Of a DNA stretch of 64,000 nt, positions 43,578-53,841 are shown in pieces. The notes beneath the pieces are model-generated. The model saw only the letters and a list, made by a program, of their open reading frames with translations, was not told where the DNA came from and made no database searches. Location: positions 2,294,001 to 2,358,000 of the forward strand of contig NZ_CP070496.1 of NCBI RefSeq assembly GCF_016925535.1, read 5' to 3'. Within the stretch, counting starts at the first letter, position 1. Each line of letters opens with the position of its first letter. The stretch comes from Natronoglycomyces albus (GTDB taxonomy: Bacteria; Actinomycetota; Actinomycetes; Mycobacteriales; Micromonosporaceae). Both the position numbers and the translations under genes were made by a program.

Positions 43578-45053
43578 ATGTCTAACAAAAAACCCGTGAG
43601 CGGGGAACGAAGCCACGACCCCCGGTTTCCCGAGAAATTTCTCCAGTTCATGTCAACTGGATGGGGCGACACCTCCCTGGCGAACCTGAAGCCGGTTGAG
43701 CAGGCTCCACGCCATGCGGCGCGCCGCCAGGCACTGTCGAACGCCTTCCCCGGCGAGACGCTCATTATCCCCACTGGTGGGGAAAAGGTGCGTGCGAACG
43801 ACACCTTCTTTAAGTTCCGCGCGGGTACCGATTTCGCCTACTTCACCGGCGACTACGACCCCGAGGGCGTGCTCGTGCTGCACGCTGTCGCCGATGGCCA
43901 CGACGCGGTTTTGTATCGGCGGGCTCGCAAGGGCACCGATTCCGATGAGTTCTTCCGTTCGGCGAAGTACGGCGAGCTGTGGATTGGCCGTCGTCACTCG
44001 CTGAGCGAAACCACCACGCTGCTGGGCCTCGAGTGCCGGGACGTGGAAGACCTCCAGAAGGCCCTCTCGGGGCTGCGCCGCGATCAGGTGCGCCTATCGC
44101 GCGGATTCGACGCGACGGTGGATTCGTGGTTCGCCGCGGAGACTGTCGCAGAGGGCCTAACCCGCGATAAGGAGTTCGACCGCGTCATGAGCGAGCTTCG
44201 GCTACGCAAGGACGCCTGGGAGCTAGCCCAGTTGCAAGACGCCGTCGACGCGACCGTACGCGGGTTCGAGGACGTGGCACGCATTCTGCCCGCGGATCGT
44301 TCGGTACCGGAGCGACTTCTTGAAGGTGTGTTTCACCAAAGGGCACGAGTGGAGGGCAACTCGATCGGCTACGACTCGATCGTGGGGGCCGGCCCGCACG
44401 CGACCACGCTGCACTGGAACACCAACACGGGGCACACCGCGCCCGGTGAGTTGATCCTGATGGACATGGGAGTGGAGAATCGCCACCTCTATACCGCCGA
44501 TGTGACGCGGACTGTGCCGGTGAGCGGCACGTTCACTCCGTTGCAAAGGCAGGTCTACGAGATCGTCCTGGCCAGTCAACAAGCTGGAATGGACATCATC
44601 AAGCCGGGTGTGGAGTTCCAGGAAGTTCACACCACTTGTATGCGAGTCCTGGCTGAAGGGCTGTCTGACCTCGGTGTGCTTCCGGTCAGCGTCGACGAGG
44701 CCATGGACAAGGACAGCATGCTCTACCGCCGCTGGACTCTGCACGGATTCGGCCACATGCTGGGTCTCGACGTGCACGACTGTGCCAGCTCCAGCCCGGA
44801 GAAGTACCACAAGGGCACTTTGGAGGAAGACTACGTGCTCACCGTCGAGCCGGGGCTGTACTTCCAGGCCAATGACGAGCTCGTACCGGAGGAGCTGCGC
44901 GGTATCGGCGTGCGCATCGAGGATGATGTGCAGGTCACGGCCGATGGCCATAAGAACCTGTCGGACGGGTTGCCTCGCGAGGTCGACGAGATCGAGAACT
45001 GGATGTCAGATCAGCGCGATGCTGGAATGCGACTTCCAGGACTGAGCGACTAA
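43578..45053 (+). CDS. pepP: Xaa-Pro aminopeptidase (aminopeptidase P)
   Basis: 491 residues. N-terminal creatinase-type domain (to about 200) with FRAGTDFAYFTGDYDPEGVL, then a pita-bread M24 catalytic domain. Metal ligands are Asp in LILMDMGVE and DVTRTVPVSG, His in HGFGHMLGLDVHD, Glu in LTVEPGLYF, and Glu in GVRIEDDVQV. Removes N-terminal residues before proline. ATG at 43578 has no strong ribosome site. Stands alone on the plus strand. Confidence 0.94.
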   Translation: MSNKKPVSGERSHDPRFPEKFLQFMSTGWGDTSLANLKPVEQAPRHAARRQALSNAFPGETLIIPTGGEKVRANDTFFKFRAGTDFAYFTGDYDPEGVLVLHAVADGHDAVLYRRARKGTDSDEFFRSAKYGELWIGRRHSLSETTTLLGLECRDVEDLQKALSGLRRDQVRLSRGFDATVDSWFAAETVAEGLTRDKEFDRVMSELRLRKDAWELAQLQDAVDATVRGFEDVARILPADRSVPERLLEGVFHQRARVEGNSIGYDSIVGAGPHATTLHWNTNTGHTAPGELILMDMGVENRHLYTADVTRTVPVSGTFTPLQRQVYEIVLASQQAGMDIIKPGVEFQEVHTTCMRVLAEGLSDLGVLPVSVDEAMDKDSMLYRRWTLHGFGHMLGLDVHDCASSSPEKYHKGTLEEDYVLTVEPGLYFQANDELVPEELRGIGVRIEDDVQVTADGHKNLSDGLPREVDEIENWMSDQRDAGMRLPGLSD

Positions 45054-45377
45054 CGCGATTGGCCATGGCTCAATTCCCCATCACAATAGGTCAATCCGGC
45101 TGCGGGCTTGGTTCCACAAGTACTGAGTCGGAGGCCATCCGTTAAGGGAACAGAGCTGGCAGCCCGCGGATGACACGCAGTGGCAGCTGGGGCGAGGCCT
45201 TCGCATACTTGGAGGCCCCTGGCGAAATCCATCCGCGCACGTTCGCTCATTAGAGGACAAGGACTAGTCCTACCCACTCTTGTGGGAAAGGCACCTCGGA
45301 GCGGTCGTTGGGTTCAGTGCCGGTGAGTTCACTGGGGTGGGGTTAGCCCGCGATAACACGGAGCGTATAGTCCGCTT

Positions 45378-45515
45378 TAAGGCTTTTATCACCGCACCGG
45401 CCCCGGCGGCGGCGATATACACCGCACACCAACCGCCCGTCGCCGCCGGGGCTCTAATTCAATAAGTATCGCCTTCGGGCGTTGCGGGCCTCGCGTTAAC
45501 GCGAGGCCCAATTTT
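45378..45515 (+). ncRNA. Candidate structured small RNA
   Basis: TATAGT at 45366-45371 could be a -10 for an RNA starting near 45378. Within it: a 12-bp perfect stem GCCCCGGCGGCG/CGCCGCCGGGGC (45400-45411, 45441-45452), a stable UUCG tetraloop hairpin CGCC-TTCG-GGCG (45470-45481), and a 24-base perfect palindrome followed by AATTTTTA (45486-45516), a textbook terminator. No open reading frame ends near this terminator; pepP ends 430 bases upstream. No known RNA family is recognised. Length would be about 140 nt. Confidence 0.45.
45486..45509 (+). terminator. Strong intrinsic terminator
   Basis: Perfect 24-base palindrome (two 12-bp arms, GGGCCTCGCGTT and complement), followed by AATTTTTATG on the plus strand. 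Confidence 0.85.
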
Positions 45516-45736
45516 TATGCTTCTTAGGGCCGGTTGCGGACGGTGTTAATCGCCGATGCCAGCACAGGGCACAGCGTCCTTTTGGATTCCAGCCCGAGTT
45601 TCTCCAGCTTCGCCCAGAACGCCTCTGCCCCAATGGAAAAGGCCGACGCGAATCCCTGCGGACCACAGTGGCAGTAACACAGGCTGGGAGGAAAAATGTA
45701 TTCGCCGACATCAATTATGAAAAGTAGAGTGCAAAG

Positions 45737-46876
45737 ATGCACTCCCCAGCTATCACGTCGACCACGCGCGCTTCACTCCTCCCCCTCCTAGCCGCCGGAA
45801 TCACGATTATGGCGTGGGCATCCGGATTCGTCGCGGTCCGACACCTCGCCGGGGACGTATCCTCCGGAGCACTCGCATTGGGCCGCATCGGCAGCGCCGC
45901 CCTGGCATTGAGTGTCATCGTCTTCATCTACCGCCGATACTCCCCGGCCCAACGGGCTCAACCACTGTTGCCGCGCCGCCGCCACCTGCCCTTGCTGACG
46001 CTATCGGCCATACTGTGGTTTGGTATCTACCATCTGGCGCTAAATCAGTCGGTCCACTACATTGACGCTGGGACTGCGGCCCTGGTGACCAACACCGCGC
46101 CCATCATCATCGCGGTCCTCGCCGGGCTGTTTCTCCGTGAAGGGTTCTCGGTCCCACTGCTGGTGGGCATGGGTGTGGCCCTCATTGGAGTCATCGTCAT
46201 TTCCATGGCCAATAGCAGCGGATTCGACGCCAGTCTTCTCGGCATCGCGCTTTGCCTGGTATGCGCCGTGACATGGGCAGTTGGCGTAGTCGCGCAAAAA
46301 CCCCTGCTCGATGAAGGGCTTTCCGCACTAAACGTCACCTGGTGGTCATGCGTCATCGGAGCACTCATGTGTCTACCCTTTGCGGTCAATCTGGCCTCTG
46401 ATGTCTCCGCGGCTGGGTGGACGGCTCTTTGGTGGACCGTCTACCTTGGCGTCATTCCCACCGCACTCGGCTTCACCACCTGGGCATGGGCCGTTACCCG
46501 TATGGGCGCCGGACGTTTGGCGGGCAGCCTCTACCTCGTTCCACCGACGGTGATCCTCATGGGCTGGGTCGTGCTGGCCGAGGTGCCACCGGCGATGGCG
46601 ATCCTCGGTGGAGCGCTGTGTTTGCTAGGCGTGGCCATCACCCGCTATCAAAGGCGCAATCCCGCACCGCGACAGACCACAAACACCGCCGAGGACATGA
46701 TGCAACCACAGAAACCCGCCAGTGCGGCTAAGAAATTATCGACCGGAGCCGGTGGACATAATCGCACTTCAGACACCTGCCACAGGGGTGCGCCAGCGGC
46801 TAGCGGTGCCCCAAGTTTCGAAATTTTTCCCGATCTGGGGAACCCAGTTGCGCAATTGATCGTCTCAACCGTATGA
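45737..46876 (+). CDS. EamA/DMT-family transporter
   Basis: 379 residues. Ten hydrophobic segments in two EamA repeats (about 13-150 and 165-310); repeat motifs include WASGFVAVRHLAGDVSSGA and the second-half WTVYLGVIPTALGFTTWAWA with LVPPTVILMGWVVLAEVP. Exports small metabolites or amino acids in known relatives. From about residue 312 a 67-residue hydrophilic Ser/Thr/Pro/Asn-rich tail follows that is not part of the family and could be spurious read-through of a lost stop. Its stop overlaps the lipoprotein ATG (46873). Confidence 0.88.
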   Translation: MHSPAITSTTRASLLPLLAAGITIMAWASGFVAVRHLAGDVSSGALALGRIGSAALALSVIVFIYRRYSPAQRAQPLLPRRRHLPLLTLSAILWFGIYHLALNQSVHYIDAGTAALVTNTAPIIIAVLAGLFLREGFSVPLLVGMGVALIGVIVISMANSSGFDASLLGIALCLVCAVTWAVGVVAQKPLLDEGLSALNVTWWSCVIGALMCLPFAVNLASDVSAAGWTALWWTVYLGVIPTALGFTTWAWAVTRMGAGRLAGSLYLVPPTVILMGWVVLAEVPPAMAILGGALCLLGVAITRYQRRNPAPRQTTNTAEDMMQPQKPASAAKKLSTGAGGHNRTSDTCHRGAPAASGAPSFEIFPDLGNPVAQLIVSTV

Positions 46877-47778
46877 ATACCTCACGAGACACCAAGACGC
46901 GGCCGGTTGTTGCCACCGGTGCTCTCGCATTTTCCTCGGCGCTGCTCCTGGCAGCGTGTGGAACAGCCGACGAGGGCAACACTGACAACGCGGAAAACGG
47001 CTCCATCGATCCATTTTTGGTGGCCATAGAATCGGACACCTTCGAGGCCCAAGGAACGGTCCTCCAAGGCCCCGACGACGAGGCACCCCAGCTGTGCCAG
47101 GTGGTACAGCACAGTCTTCCTCCCCAATGTTCGGGCATCGACCTCGAAGGCTGGGATTGGGACGATGTCAACCATGAATCCGAGGCCGATCACCGGTGGG
47201 GTGAATACACCGTTACCGGCACCTACGACGGGCAGACTTTCACCCTCACCGAAGACCCGCGCGAGAACGAGGTCGGGATACCGGTTGAGGACGAAGACGG
47301 CGTCACCTTCACTACTCCCTGTAGCGAACCTGACGGCGGCTGGGAGCCCGAAGACACCAGCTTGACCTCAGACGAAGCGTTGCACGACGCCATGGGCTTG
47401 GCGACCCAACGCGACGAATTCGCCGGGCAATGGATCGACAACAACAGCACCCTCGAGGGCGAAAACGACGTCGAATCGCTGATCTACAACGTGACCGCGA
47501 CGGAAAACCTCGATGAGATCGAAAGCGAACTACGCGGAGTCTGGGGCGGAAACCTATGTGTTTCGGAGGCTAAATACACCCACCAAGAGCTGCTTGAGAT
47601 CCAAGCGACCATGGAGGAAGAGCTAAGTGACAGCTTTATCCACATCGGGGTCAACGAGGTTGAAAACCACGTTGAGGTTGAGGTCACAGTCGTAAGCACG
47701 CAGGCCCAGGCCGACATCGACGAGCGATTCGGAGAAGGAGCTGTGGAGTTCAACAGCTGGCTGCGACCAGTTAAGTAG
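46873..47778 (+). CDS. Putative lipoprotein, acidic
   Basis: 301 residues. Signal peptide with basic start and lipobox LLLAAC (Cys about residue 29), so the mature protein should be lipid-anchored outside the membrane. The rest is very acidic (DEGNTDNAENG, EPEDTSLTSDE). A WDWDDVNHES region and four further cysteines may form disulfides. Resembles the many unassigned actinomycete lipoproteins of about 300 residues; no function recognised. Overlaps the EamA gene by 4 bases and is followed by hairpins. Confidence 0.85.
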   Translation: MNTSRDTKTRPVVATGALAFSSALLLAACGTADEGNTDNAENGSIDPFLVAIESDTFEAQGTVLQGPDDEAPQLCQVVQHSLPPQCSGIDLEGWDWDDVNHESEADHRWGEYTVTGTYDGQTFTLTEDPRENEVGIPVEDEDGVTFTTPCSEPDGGWEPEDTSLTSDEALHDAMGLATQRDEFAGQWIDNNSTLEGENDVESLIYNVTATENLDEIESELRGVWGGNLCVSEAKYTHQELLEIQATMEEELSDSFIHIGVNEVENHVEVEVTVVSTQAQADIDERFGEGAVEFNSWLRPVK

Positions 47779-48120
47779 CCACACTCACCACATGAAAAGA
47801 GCATAAAGGCTCTTCCGGGAACTTTACGCGCAAAGGGTAGGTGAAGCCCTTCTAAGTCTGACCGAGACTCCCAGACTTAGGAGGGCTTCACCGTGTTTGG
47901 ACCTCGGCGCCCTCCCTCTTCGCCCGGCCAGCGCGCGCCACCGGCGTCTGTCGACGAGCCAGCCTCATCGGCCTCACGCCAACACCTGAGGAAAAATCTC
48001 TTCCTACTGTGCACATAGCCAATGGCCAGCTGCTACACCGGGTACCTACCCGCCGGATCTGTCTCACTCGGCCTGCGCAAGCAGCGGAGCCCCCATCTGT
48101 GGCAGGTGTATAAACGAGTT
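47779..48120. other. Intergenic region with two hairpins
   Basis: 342 bases. AAGAGC/GCTCTT (47797-47814) just after the lipoprotein stop, then a large stem-loop at 47840-47892. After that, GC-rich sequence leading to kynA without a clear promoter. An open in-frame extension of kynA starts at 48022 but lacks homology. Confidence 0.5.
47840..47892. terminator. Large stem-loop
   Basis: GGTGAAGCCC pairs with GGGCTTCACC, and CTAAGTCTG with CAGACTTAG, around a 2x2 bulge and an 11-base loop. Position downstream of the lipoprotein suggests termination; the near-symmetry could equally be a mobile-element relic. Confidence 0.55.
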
Positions 48121-48927
48121 ATGGACCACCCACACAAGCCCGCGGGCGAGAGCCCCCAGGGCGCTTTGACCTATTCCTCATATCTGGCGCTGGACGAACT
48201 ACTCGCCGCGCAACGTCCGCGCTCCGATGAACATGACGAAATGTTGTTCATCATCATCCACCAAGTCTATGAACTGTGGTTCAAGCAAATGCTGCACGAA
48301 CTGCACGAGGTTCAACGGCGCATGAAACTGGGCGAGACCACGAGCACGCTTCGTACGCTACGCCGCTCATTGAGCATCCTCAAAGCCGCCGTCGCCAACA
48401 TTGACGTGCTGGAAACCATGACCCCCACTCAATTTGCCAGCTTCCGCTCCCGCCTTGATGCCTCCTCGGGCTTCCAAAGCGCCCAATTTCGGCAGTTGGA
48501 GGCCCTCATGGGCCGCCGGGACGACTCGGTGTTGCGTCACTATGCCCCCGACAGCAGCGAATACGCGGCCATCAAACAAGAGCTGACCAGCCCGAATCTG
48601 TTCGACTCGTTCTTGACCTACCTGTCGCACCGCGGCTATGCGGTTCCCACCGATCGAGACGTGACCCAGCCTTTGGAGGCCTGCGAGCCGGTCCAGGACA
48701 TCTTGATCGAGGTCTATGCCAAGGACGAGGGTCCCGCCTTCGTCGCCGAGCAAATGGTCGACCTCGACGAGGGCTTCCAAGAATGGCGCTACCGCCACGT
48801 CATGATGGTCAAACGCACCATCGGGGACAAAATGGGCACCGGGGGTTCCTCTGGCGTCAACTACCTGCAATCCACCACGTTCACTCCGGCCTTCCCGGAC
48901 CTGTGGGCGGTAAGGAGCAAACTGTGA
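48121..48927 (+). CDS. kynA: Tryptophan 2,3-dioxygenase
   Basis: 268 residues from ATG at 48121, matching the usual bacterial length; the frame is open from 48022. TDO signatures: TYSSYLALDELLAAQ, MLFIIIHQVYELWFKQ (substrate-site His and Tyr), SGFQSAQFRQLEALMG, RYRHVMMVKRTIG with the heme-ligand His, and GTGGSSGVNYL. Opens the indole ring of tryptophan using heme iron. Its stop overlaps the kynureninase start. No ribosome site of note at 48121. Confidence 0.95.
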   Translation: MDHPHKPAGESPQGALTYSSYLALDELLAAQRPRSDEHDEMLFIIIHQVYELWFKQMLHELHEVQRRMKLGETTSTLRTLRRSLSILKAAVANIDVLETMTPTQFASFRSRLDASSGFQSAQFRQLEALMGRRDDSVLRHYAPDSSEYAAIKQELTSPNLFDSFLTYLSHRGYAVPTDRDVTQPLEACEPVQDILIEVYAKDEGPAFVAEQMVDLDEGFQEWRYRHVMMVKRTIGDKMGTGGSSGVNYLQSTTFTPAFPDLWAVRSKL

Positions 48928-50138
48928 ACTTGGGAGAACTGACATCCTCCCCCAACGTTCTGGCCTCGCATTACTCTCGATTTCAGGTCGCCGACCGGCT
49001 CCTGTTGACCGGCCATTCGCATCAGGCATGGCCGGATGTGGCCCTCGATGGACTCACGGAGAGTTTCACCTCAGCCGCCCGCGGCGTTGACGCAAAGTGG
49101 GACGACGCGCTGGCCAAGGCCGACGACCTACGAGCAGCGGTACGGGCGTGGATTCAGGACCCAGGCGCGGATATTGCGCTAGGGTCCTCGACGCACGAAT
49201 TGTTGATTCGATTGCTGTCCGGTTTTGGGATTTTGGGTGCCAAGGGTTCCGGATCTGGTCGAGGCAAGATCATCACCACGGACATGGAATTTCATTCGGC
49301 TACCCGGCAATTGCAGCGACTGGCCGAAGACGGGCTTGAGGTGGATGTCGTCTCGGCTCAGCCGGTCTCGACCCTGTCGGAGCGAATCGCCGCTCGCTGC
49401 GATCACCACACCGCCGCTGTGCTGGTCTCCTCGGTCCTCTTCACGACCTCGCAGCGAATTCCACATCTGGACCTGTTGGCGACCAAAGCTAGCAAGGTCG
49501 GCGCGGAGTTCATTGTCGACGCTTACCACCACATCGGACCGTCCGTCTTTTCGGTGGCCGACCTCGGGTTGGATTCGGCGTGGATAGTCGGCGGTGGCTA
49601 CAAGTATCTGCAGTGGGGCGAGGGAGTGTGCTGGATGCGGCTACCTGCTCATGCCCAGCAACTTCGACCGGTCGTCACCGGCTGGTACGCACAGTTCGGA
49701 GCGCTTTCGGAGTCCAACGAGTCCGGCCAGGTCGCCTATGGACCAGGCGGACAACGCTTCGCCGGTTCCACCTATGACCCCACCAGTCATTACCGGGCGG
49801 CTGCCGTCGCGACCTTTTTCGCTGAACAGGGACTAACGGCCTCGTTTTTGGAGCAGGTGTACCGCCACCAGGTCGGGGTACTCATGGACGCCTTCGACGG
49901 GCTCGACCTCCCCGATTCGGTGGTGACTCGGGACCGGTCGATGGCCACTGAGGACCTAGGCGGCTTTCTGACCCTGTCCAGCCCTCACGCTGCCCAACTA
50001 CAGCAACGTCTTGCTGACAAGGAAGTTCTCACCGACGCCCGAGGCGCTTTCCTTCGCTTTGGACCAGCGCCTTATCTCACCGACGACCAGCTGCGCGAAG
50101 CGATGTCCATCTTGGGCGAAGTGGCACGCACGGTGTGA
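48924..50138 (+). CDS. kynU: Kynureninase-type PLP enzyme
   Basis: 404 residues. GTG start at 48924 overlaps the kynA TGA (GTGA) and follows TAAGGAG. Class V aminotransferase fold: LTGHSHQAWP near 28-37, DAYHHIGPSVFSV as cofactor-ring region, and the Schiff-base Lys in VGGGYKYLQWGEG. Pairing with kynA supports kynureninase (kynurenine to anthranilate), although the sequence is on the distant side of the family. No formamidase gene lies nearby. Confidence 0.88.
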   Translation: MNLGELTSSPNVLASHYSRFQVADRLLLTGHSHQAWPDVALDGLTESFTSAARGVDAKWDDALAKADDLRAAVRAWIQDPGADIALGSSTHELLIRLLSGFGILGAKGSGSGRGKIITTDMEFHSATRQLQRLAEDGLEVDVVSAQPVSTLSERIAARCDHHTAAVLVSSVLFTTSQRIPHLDLLATKASKVGAEFIVDAYHHIGPSVFSVADLGLDSAWIVGGGYKYLQWGEGVCWMRLPAHAQQLRPVVTGWYAQFGALSESNESGQVAYGPGGQRFAGSTYDPTSHYRAAAVATFFAEQGLTASFLEQVYRHQVGVLMDAFDGLDLPDSVVTRDRSMATEDLGGFLTLSSPHAAQLQQRLADKEVLTDARGAFLRFGPAPYLTDDQLREAMSILGEVARTV

Positions 50139-50182
50139 TCCATGATGTTTTACTTGAGCCCTCGGCGAGGGGCCTGGCGCTG

Positions 50183-50209
50183 CACGCGGCCCTTGCCGAG
50201 GGCCGCGTG
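50183..50209 (+). terminator. Terminator after kynU
   Basis: Perfect 11-bp arms CACGCGGCCCT/AGGGCCGCGTG with a 5-base loop, 44 bases past kynU. No T-run follows. Confidence 0.6.
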
Positions 50210-50385
50210 ACAGTCCGCCAATGAGCACGAATGGACAACGTGGGCCCACTTGCGCCTCGATCGACTGCTATACGAGGTGACCTGTGTTCAAGCTGCCCGC
50301 GCCCGCGGCCTGGATGCGTTGGTTTCGAGGCAGGCTCCTTGACGTGGATGCCAGTGCACCTATCGATCTCCCCGTGCGTGAGCCA

Positions 50386-50835
50386 CTACCGTTTCGGCTC
50401 TTGGGCCAGCGCCATGAATTCCAACCGGTTTCCAAAGGGGCATCGCGTGTAGAAGCGTACGTAGCCCGCAGAGACCGTCTTTTGGTCGGCTGCGCTGCCG
50501 TCGTTGCGGTACATGGGATGATTTTCCAGTTCACCGTCCCAGGTGACTGGGTAATTGGCGGACTGCAGGCGGTCGGCCAACGCCGTTAGGGATTCGATAT
50601 CGCCCCAGACGATTCCCGGATGCACTTTCGGTGGGGCCTGGAAGCCGGGAATCGCTCCGAGGTGGAACTCGATGTTCCCTCCGGTGGGGCCTCGGAACCA
50701 CTTTCCGCCTCGAGTCGCCAGCGCCGGTGGTTTCGCCAGTTCTGTAAGCCCGAGGATATCGACATAGAAGGGGGCTAGTTTGGCCTCTTCTCCGACGGGG
50801 AATCCCAGTTGGATGTGGTGAATACCAAAGTACAT
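50386..50835 (-). CDS. VOC/glyoxalase-family protein
   Basis: 149 residues from ATG at 50835, behind GGAAGGG. One vicinal-oxygen-chelate domain: [14 protein letters not shown] at the start (metal His), [23 protein letters not shown], and the end [12 protein letters not shown] with the metal-site Glu. Single-domain members act on glyoxal adducts, antibiotics or aromatic diols; the substrate is unknown. Divergent from acnA across 166 bases. Confidence 0.88.
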   Translation of the reverse strand: MYFGIHHIQLGFPVGEEAKLAPFYVDILGLTELAKPPALATRGGKWFRGPTGGNIEFHLGAIPGFQAPPKVHPGIVWGDIESLTALADRLQSANYPVTWDGELENHPMYRNDGSAADQKTVSAGYVRFYTRCPFGNRLEFMALAQEPKR

Positions 50836-51001
50836 GTCGTGCCCTTCCCGTGATATGCTCACAGCAATCTTAACAAGACGTACGTACGGTTTGGTTCGCG
50901 AGTGTGCCATCCATCGCCAGATGTGCCACCTGCGCCACCAATCCATTTCACTAAGGCAGACTAAGAGTGCTGCAAACTACGAACTAATAGGAGTACAAGT
51001 G

Positions 51002-53674
51002 GTGAGCAAGGACTCCTTCGGCGCCCGCGGAAAGCTTTCCGTCAACGGCACCGAACACGACATTTTCCGCATCGACACGGTCGAGGGCCACCAGCGCCTT
51101 CCCTTCAGCCTCAAGGTGCTGCTGGAAAACCTACTGCGCAACGAAGACGGCGCGAACATCACCGCCGACCACATCCGCGCCCTCGGCAACTGGGATGCCA
51201 AAGCCGACCCCAGCGTCGAAATTCAGTTCACGCCCGGTCGCGTCATCATGCAAGACTTCACCGGCGTCCCTTGTGTAGTCGACCTGGCGACCATGCGCGA
51301 AGCCGTATCCGACCTCGGCGGGGACCCCGCCACCATCAACCCGTTGGCCCCTGCCGAACTGGTGATCGACCACTCGGTCATCGTCGACTACTTCGGCAGC
51401 CCCGACGCCTTCCAGCGCAACGTGGAACGTGAATACGAGCGCAACCGCGAGCGCTACCAGTTCCTGCGCTGGGGCCAGACTGGATTCGACGAGTTCAAAG
51501 TCGTTCCGCCGGGAACTGGCATCGTCCACCAGGTCAACATTGAAAACCTCGCCCGCGTGGTCATGACGCGCGATGGCGTCGCCTACCCCGACACGTGTGT
51601 CGGTACCGACTCGCACACCACGATGCAAAACGGCATCGGCGTGCTGGGCTGGGGCGTAGGCGGTATCGAGGCTGAGGCCGCGATGCTCGGCCAATCGATT
51701 TCCATGCTGATCCCCCGCGTCGTTGGATTCAAACTGACCGGGAAGATGCCCGCTGGCGCTACCGCCACCGACCTGGTTCTAACCATTACGCAGATGCTGC
51801 GTGAACATGGTGTCGTCGGTAAGTTTGTCGAGTTCTACGGTGAGGGCGTAGGCACCGTTCCGGTGGCCGACCGCTCCACGCTGGGCAACATGAGCCCCGA
51901 ATTCGGTTCGACGTGCGCGATGTTCCCGCTGGACGAGCAGACCACTGACTACCTGCGTATGACCGGACGCACCGAGGAAGAGATCGCCTTGGTCGAGGCA
52001 TACGCCAAAGAGCAGGGCATGTGGCACGACCCGAAGGCAGAACCGGCCTACTCGGAGTACCTGGAACTTGATCTGAGCACGGTCAAGGCCTCGATCGCTG
52101 GGCCGAAGCGCCCCCAGGACCGGATTGAGGTTTCCGCGGCGGACACCGCTTGGCGTCGCGACGTGGCCAACTATGTCGATGGTTTTGAGGGCGACCGCCC
52201 CTCGAACCCGCAGACGGTCTATTCCAACGGCAAAGAGTTCGAGGTAGACCACGGCGCGGTCGTTATCGCCGCCATCACCTCGTGCACCAACACCTCAAAC
52301 CCGTTTGTCATGGTCGGCGCGGGCCTGCTGGCGAAGAACGCCGTCGAGGCGGGCTTGCTGACGAAACCGTGGGTTAAGACATCGCTGGCCCCGGGCTCGA
52401 AGGTCGTCACCGACTACCTCGAGCGCGCCGGATTGGACACCTACCTTGACAAGCTGGGCTTTAACCTCGTCGGTTACGGCTGCACCACCTGCATTGGCAA
52501 CTCCGGTCCACTGCCCGAAGAGGTCTCGGCCGCCGTCAACGCCGGCGACCTCGCCGTGTCGGCGGTGCTGTCGGGTAACCGAAACTTCGAGGGACGCATT
52601 AACCCCGATGTGAAGATGAACTACCTGGCTTCGCCGCCGCTGGTGGTCGCTTACGCGCTGGCGGGGTCGATGGACTTTAACCTCGAGACGCAACCGCTGG
52701 GCACCAACGCCGAGGGCAAAGAGATCTTCATGCGTGATATCTGGCCCTCCTACGATGAGATCGCCGCGGTGGTCCATTCCAACATCGGCCGCGACATGTT
52801 CCTGGAGCAGTACGCCTCGGTGTTTGAGGGCGACGAGACGTGGAAGTCGCTGCCGATTCCAACGGGCAATCTGTTCGAGTGGGACGAGAACTCCACCTAC
52901 GTGCGCAAGGCACCGTTCTTCGAGGGTATGTCGGCTACTCCGGAACCAGTGGAGGATGTACAGGGCGCTCGCGTCCTCGCCAAACTTGGCGACTCCGTGA
53001 CAACCGACCACATTTCTCCGGCCAGCACCATCAAGGCCGACAGCCCGGCCGGACAGTACCTGCGCGAACAGGGCGTCGAACCCGCCGACTTCAACTCCTA
53101 CGGCTCGCGCCGAGGTAACCACGAGGTCATGATCCGCGGGACCTTCGCCAATATCCGTCTGCGCAACCAGTTGGCTCCCGGCACCGAGGGCGGCTGGACC
53201 CGTGACTTCACCGCCGAGGGCGGCCCGGTCACCACGATTTACGAAGCGGCTCAGAACTACGCGGCGGCTGGCGTGCCGCTGGTCGTGCTGACAGGTAAGG
53301 AGTACGGCACCGGGTCTTCCCGCGACTGGGCAGCCAAGGGCACCCGTCTACTGGGCGTCAAGGCTGTGGTGGCAGCGTCGTATGAACGTATCCACCGTTC
53401 GAACCTGATCGGTATGGGTGTGCTGCCTTTGCAGTACCCCGAAGGCGAGAACGCCGACACCTTGGGCCTGACCGGTGAAGAGACCATCTCCATCACCGGC
53501 ATCTCCGAGATCAACAATACGATCCCCGAGACAGTGAACGTGAAGGCTGTCGCGCAAGACGGCTCAACTGTCGAATTTGACGCGACCGTACGGCTGGACA
53601 CGCCTGGGGAAGCCGAGTACTACCGCAACGGCGGCATCCTGCAGTACGTGCTGCGCAACCTGCTCAACAAGTAA
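51002..53674 (+). CDS. acnA: Aconitate hydratase A
   Basis: 890 residues. GTG at 51002 (or 50999) after TAGGAG at 50988-50993; the longer upstream frame has no homology. 4Fe-4S ligands: Cys in [10 protein letters not shown] and the pair in [12 protein letters not shown]. Other signatures are [21 protein letters not shown] and [13 protein letters not shown] (swivel domain). Converts citrate to isocitrate, and its apo form may bind mRNA. A 17-bp terminator follows. It heads no operon. Confidence 0.97.
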   Translation: MSKDSFGARGKLSVNGTEHDIFRIDTVEGHQRLPFSLKVLLENLLRNEDGANITADHIRALGNWDAKADPSVEIQFTPGRVIMQDFTGVPCVVDLATMREAVSDLGGDPATINPLAPAELVIDHSVIVDYFGSPDAFQRNVEREYERNRERYQFLRWGQTGFDEFKVVPPGTGIVHQVNIENLARVVMTRDGVAYPDTCVGTDSHTTMQNGIGVLGWGVGGIEAEAAMLGQSISMLIPRVVGFKLTGKMPAGATATDLVLTITQMLREHGVVGKFVEFYGEGVGTVPVADRSTLGNMSPEFGSTCAMFPLDEQTTDYLRMTGRTEEEIALVEAYAKEQGMWHDPKAEPAYSEYLELDLSTVKASIAGPKRPQDRIEVSAADTAWRRDVANYVDGFEGDRPSNPQTVYSNGKEFEVDHGAVVIAAITSCTNTSNPFVMVGAGLLAKNAVEAGLLTKPWVKTSLAPGSKVVTDYLERAGLDTYLDKLGFNLVGYGCTTCIGNSGPLPEEVSAAVNAGDLAVSAVLSGNRNFEGRINPDVKMNYLASPPLVVAYALAGSMDFNLETQPLGTNAEGKEIFMRDIWPSYDEIAAVVHSNIGRDMFLEQYASVFEGDETWKSLPIPTGNLFEWDENSTYVRKAPFFEGMSATPEPVEDVQGARVLAKLGDSVTTDHISPASTIKADSPAGQYLREQGVEPADFNSYGSRRGNHEVMIRGTFANIRLRNQLAPGTEGGWTRDFTAEGGPVTTIYEAAQNYAAAGVPLVVLTGKEYGTGSSRDWAAKGTRLLGVKAVVAASYERIHRSNLIGMGVLPLQYPEGENADTLGLTGEETISITGISEINNTIPETVNVKAVAQDGSTVEFDATVRLDTPGEAEYYRNGGILQYVLRNLLNK

Positions 53675-53713
53675 CGTGTTTTAGTCTGGGGCCTGGCCCG
53701 AGACTGGCAACAC

Positions 53714-53749
53714 GGCGATGGGGACGGCCCGAGGGCCGTCCCCATCGCC
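53714..53749 (+). terminator. Terminator after acnA
   Basis: Perfect 17-bp arms (53714-53730, 53733-53749) with almost no loop, followed by ATTTCTGG, 40 bases after the aconitase stop. Confidence 0.85.
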
Positions 53750-53841
53750 ATTTCTGGATTACAGAGGACTGAAAGGGAGGCGACTGCCACCAGACGGTGG
53801 GTGCGTGCGCCAAGATCACCGTGGCTTGAGAGTATTTCTGC

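Larger units (their letters stand above)
45054..45736. other. 683-base intergenic region with structured RNA candidate
   Basis: No convincing protein gene. The left part (45054-45365) has a small CCCAC/GTGGG hairpin near 45271-45284. The middle holds the RNA candidate described separately. The right part contains a minus-strand frame (45524-45742, 72 codons) with no recognised family and no clear start signal, probably not real. Confidence 0.5.

Noticed and set aside
45524-45742. 72-codon minus-strand frame before the EamA gene
   Set aside because: No family, weak start, and it would overlap the EamA start; kept only as a remote possibility.
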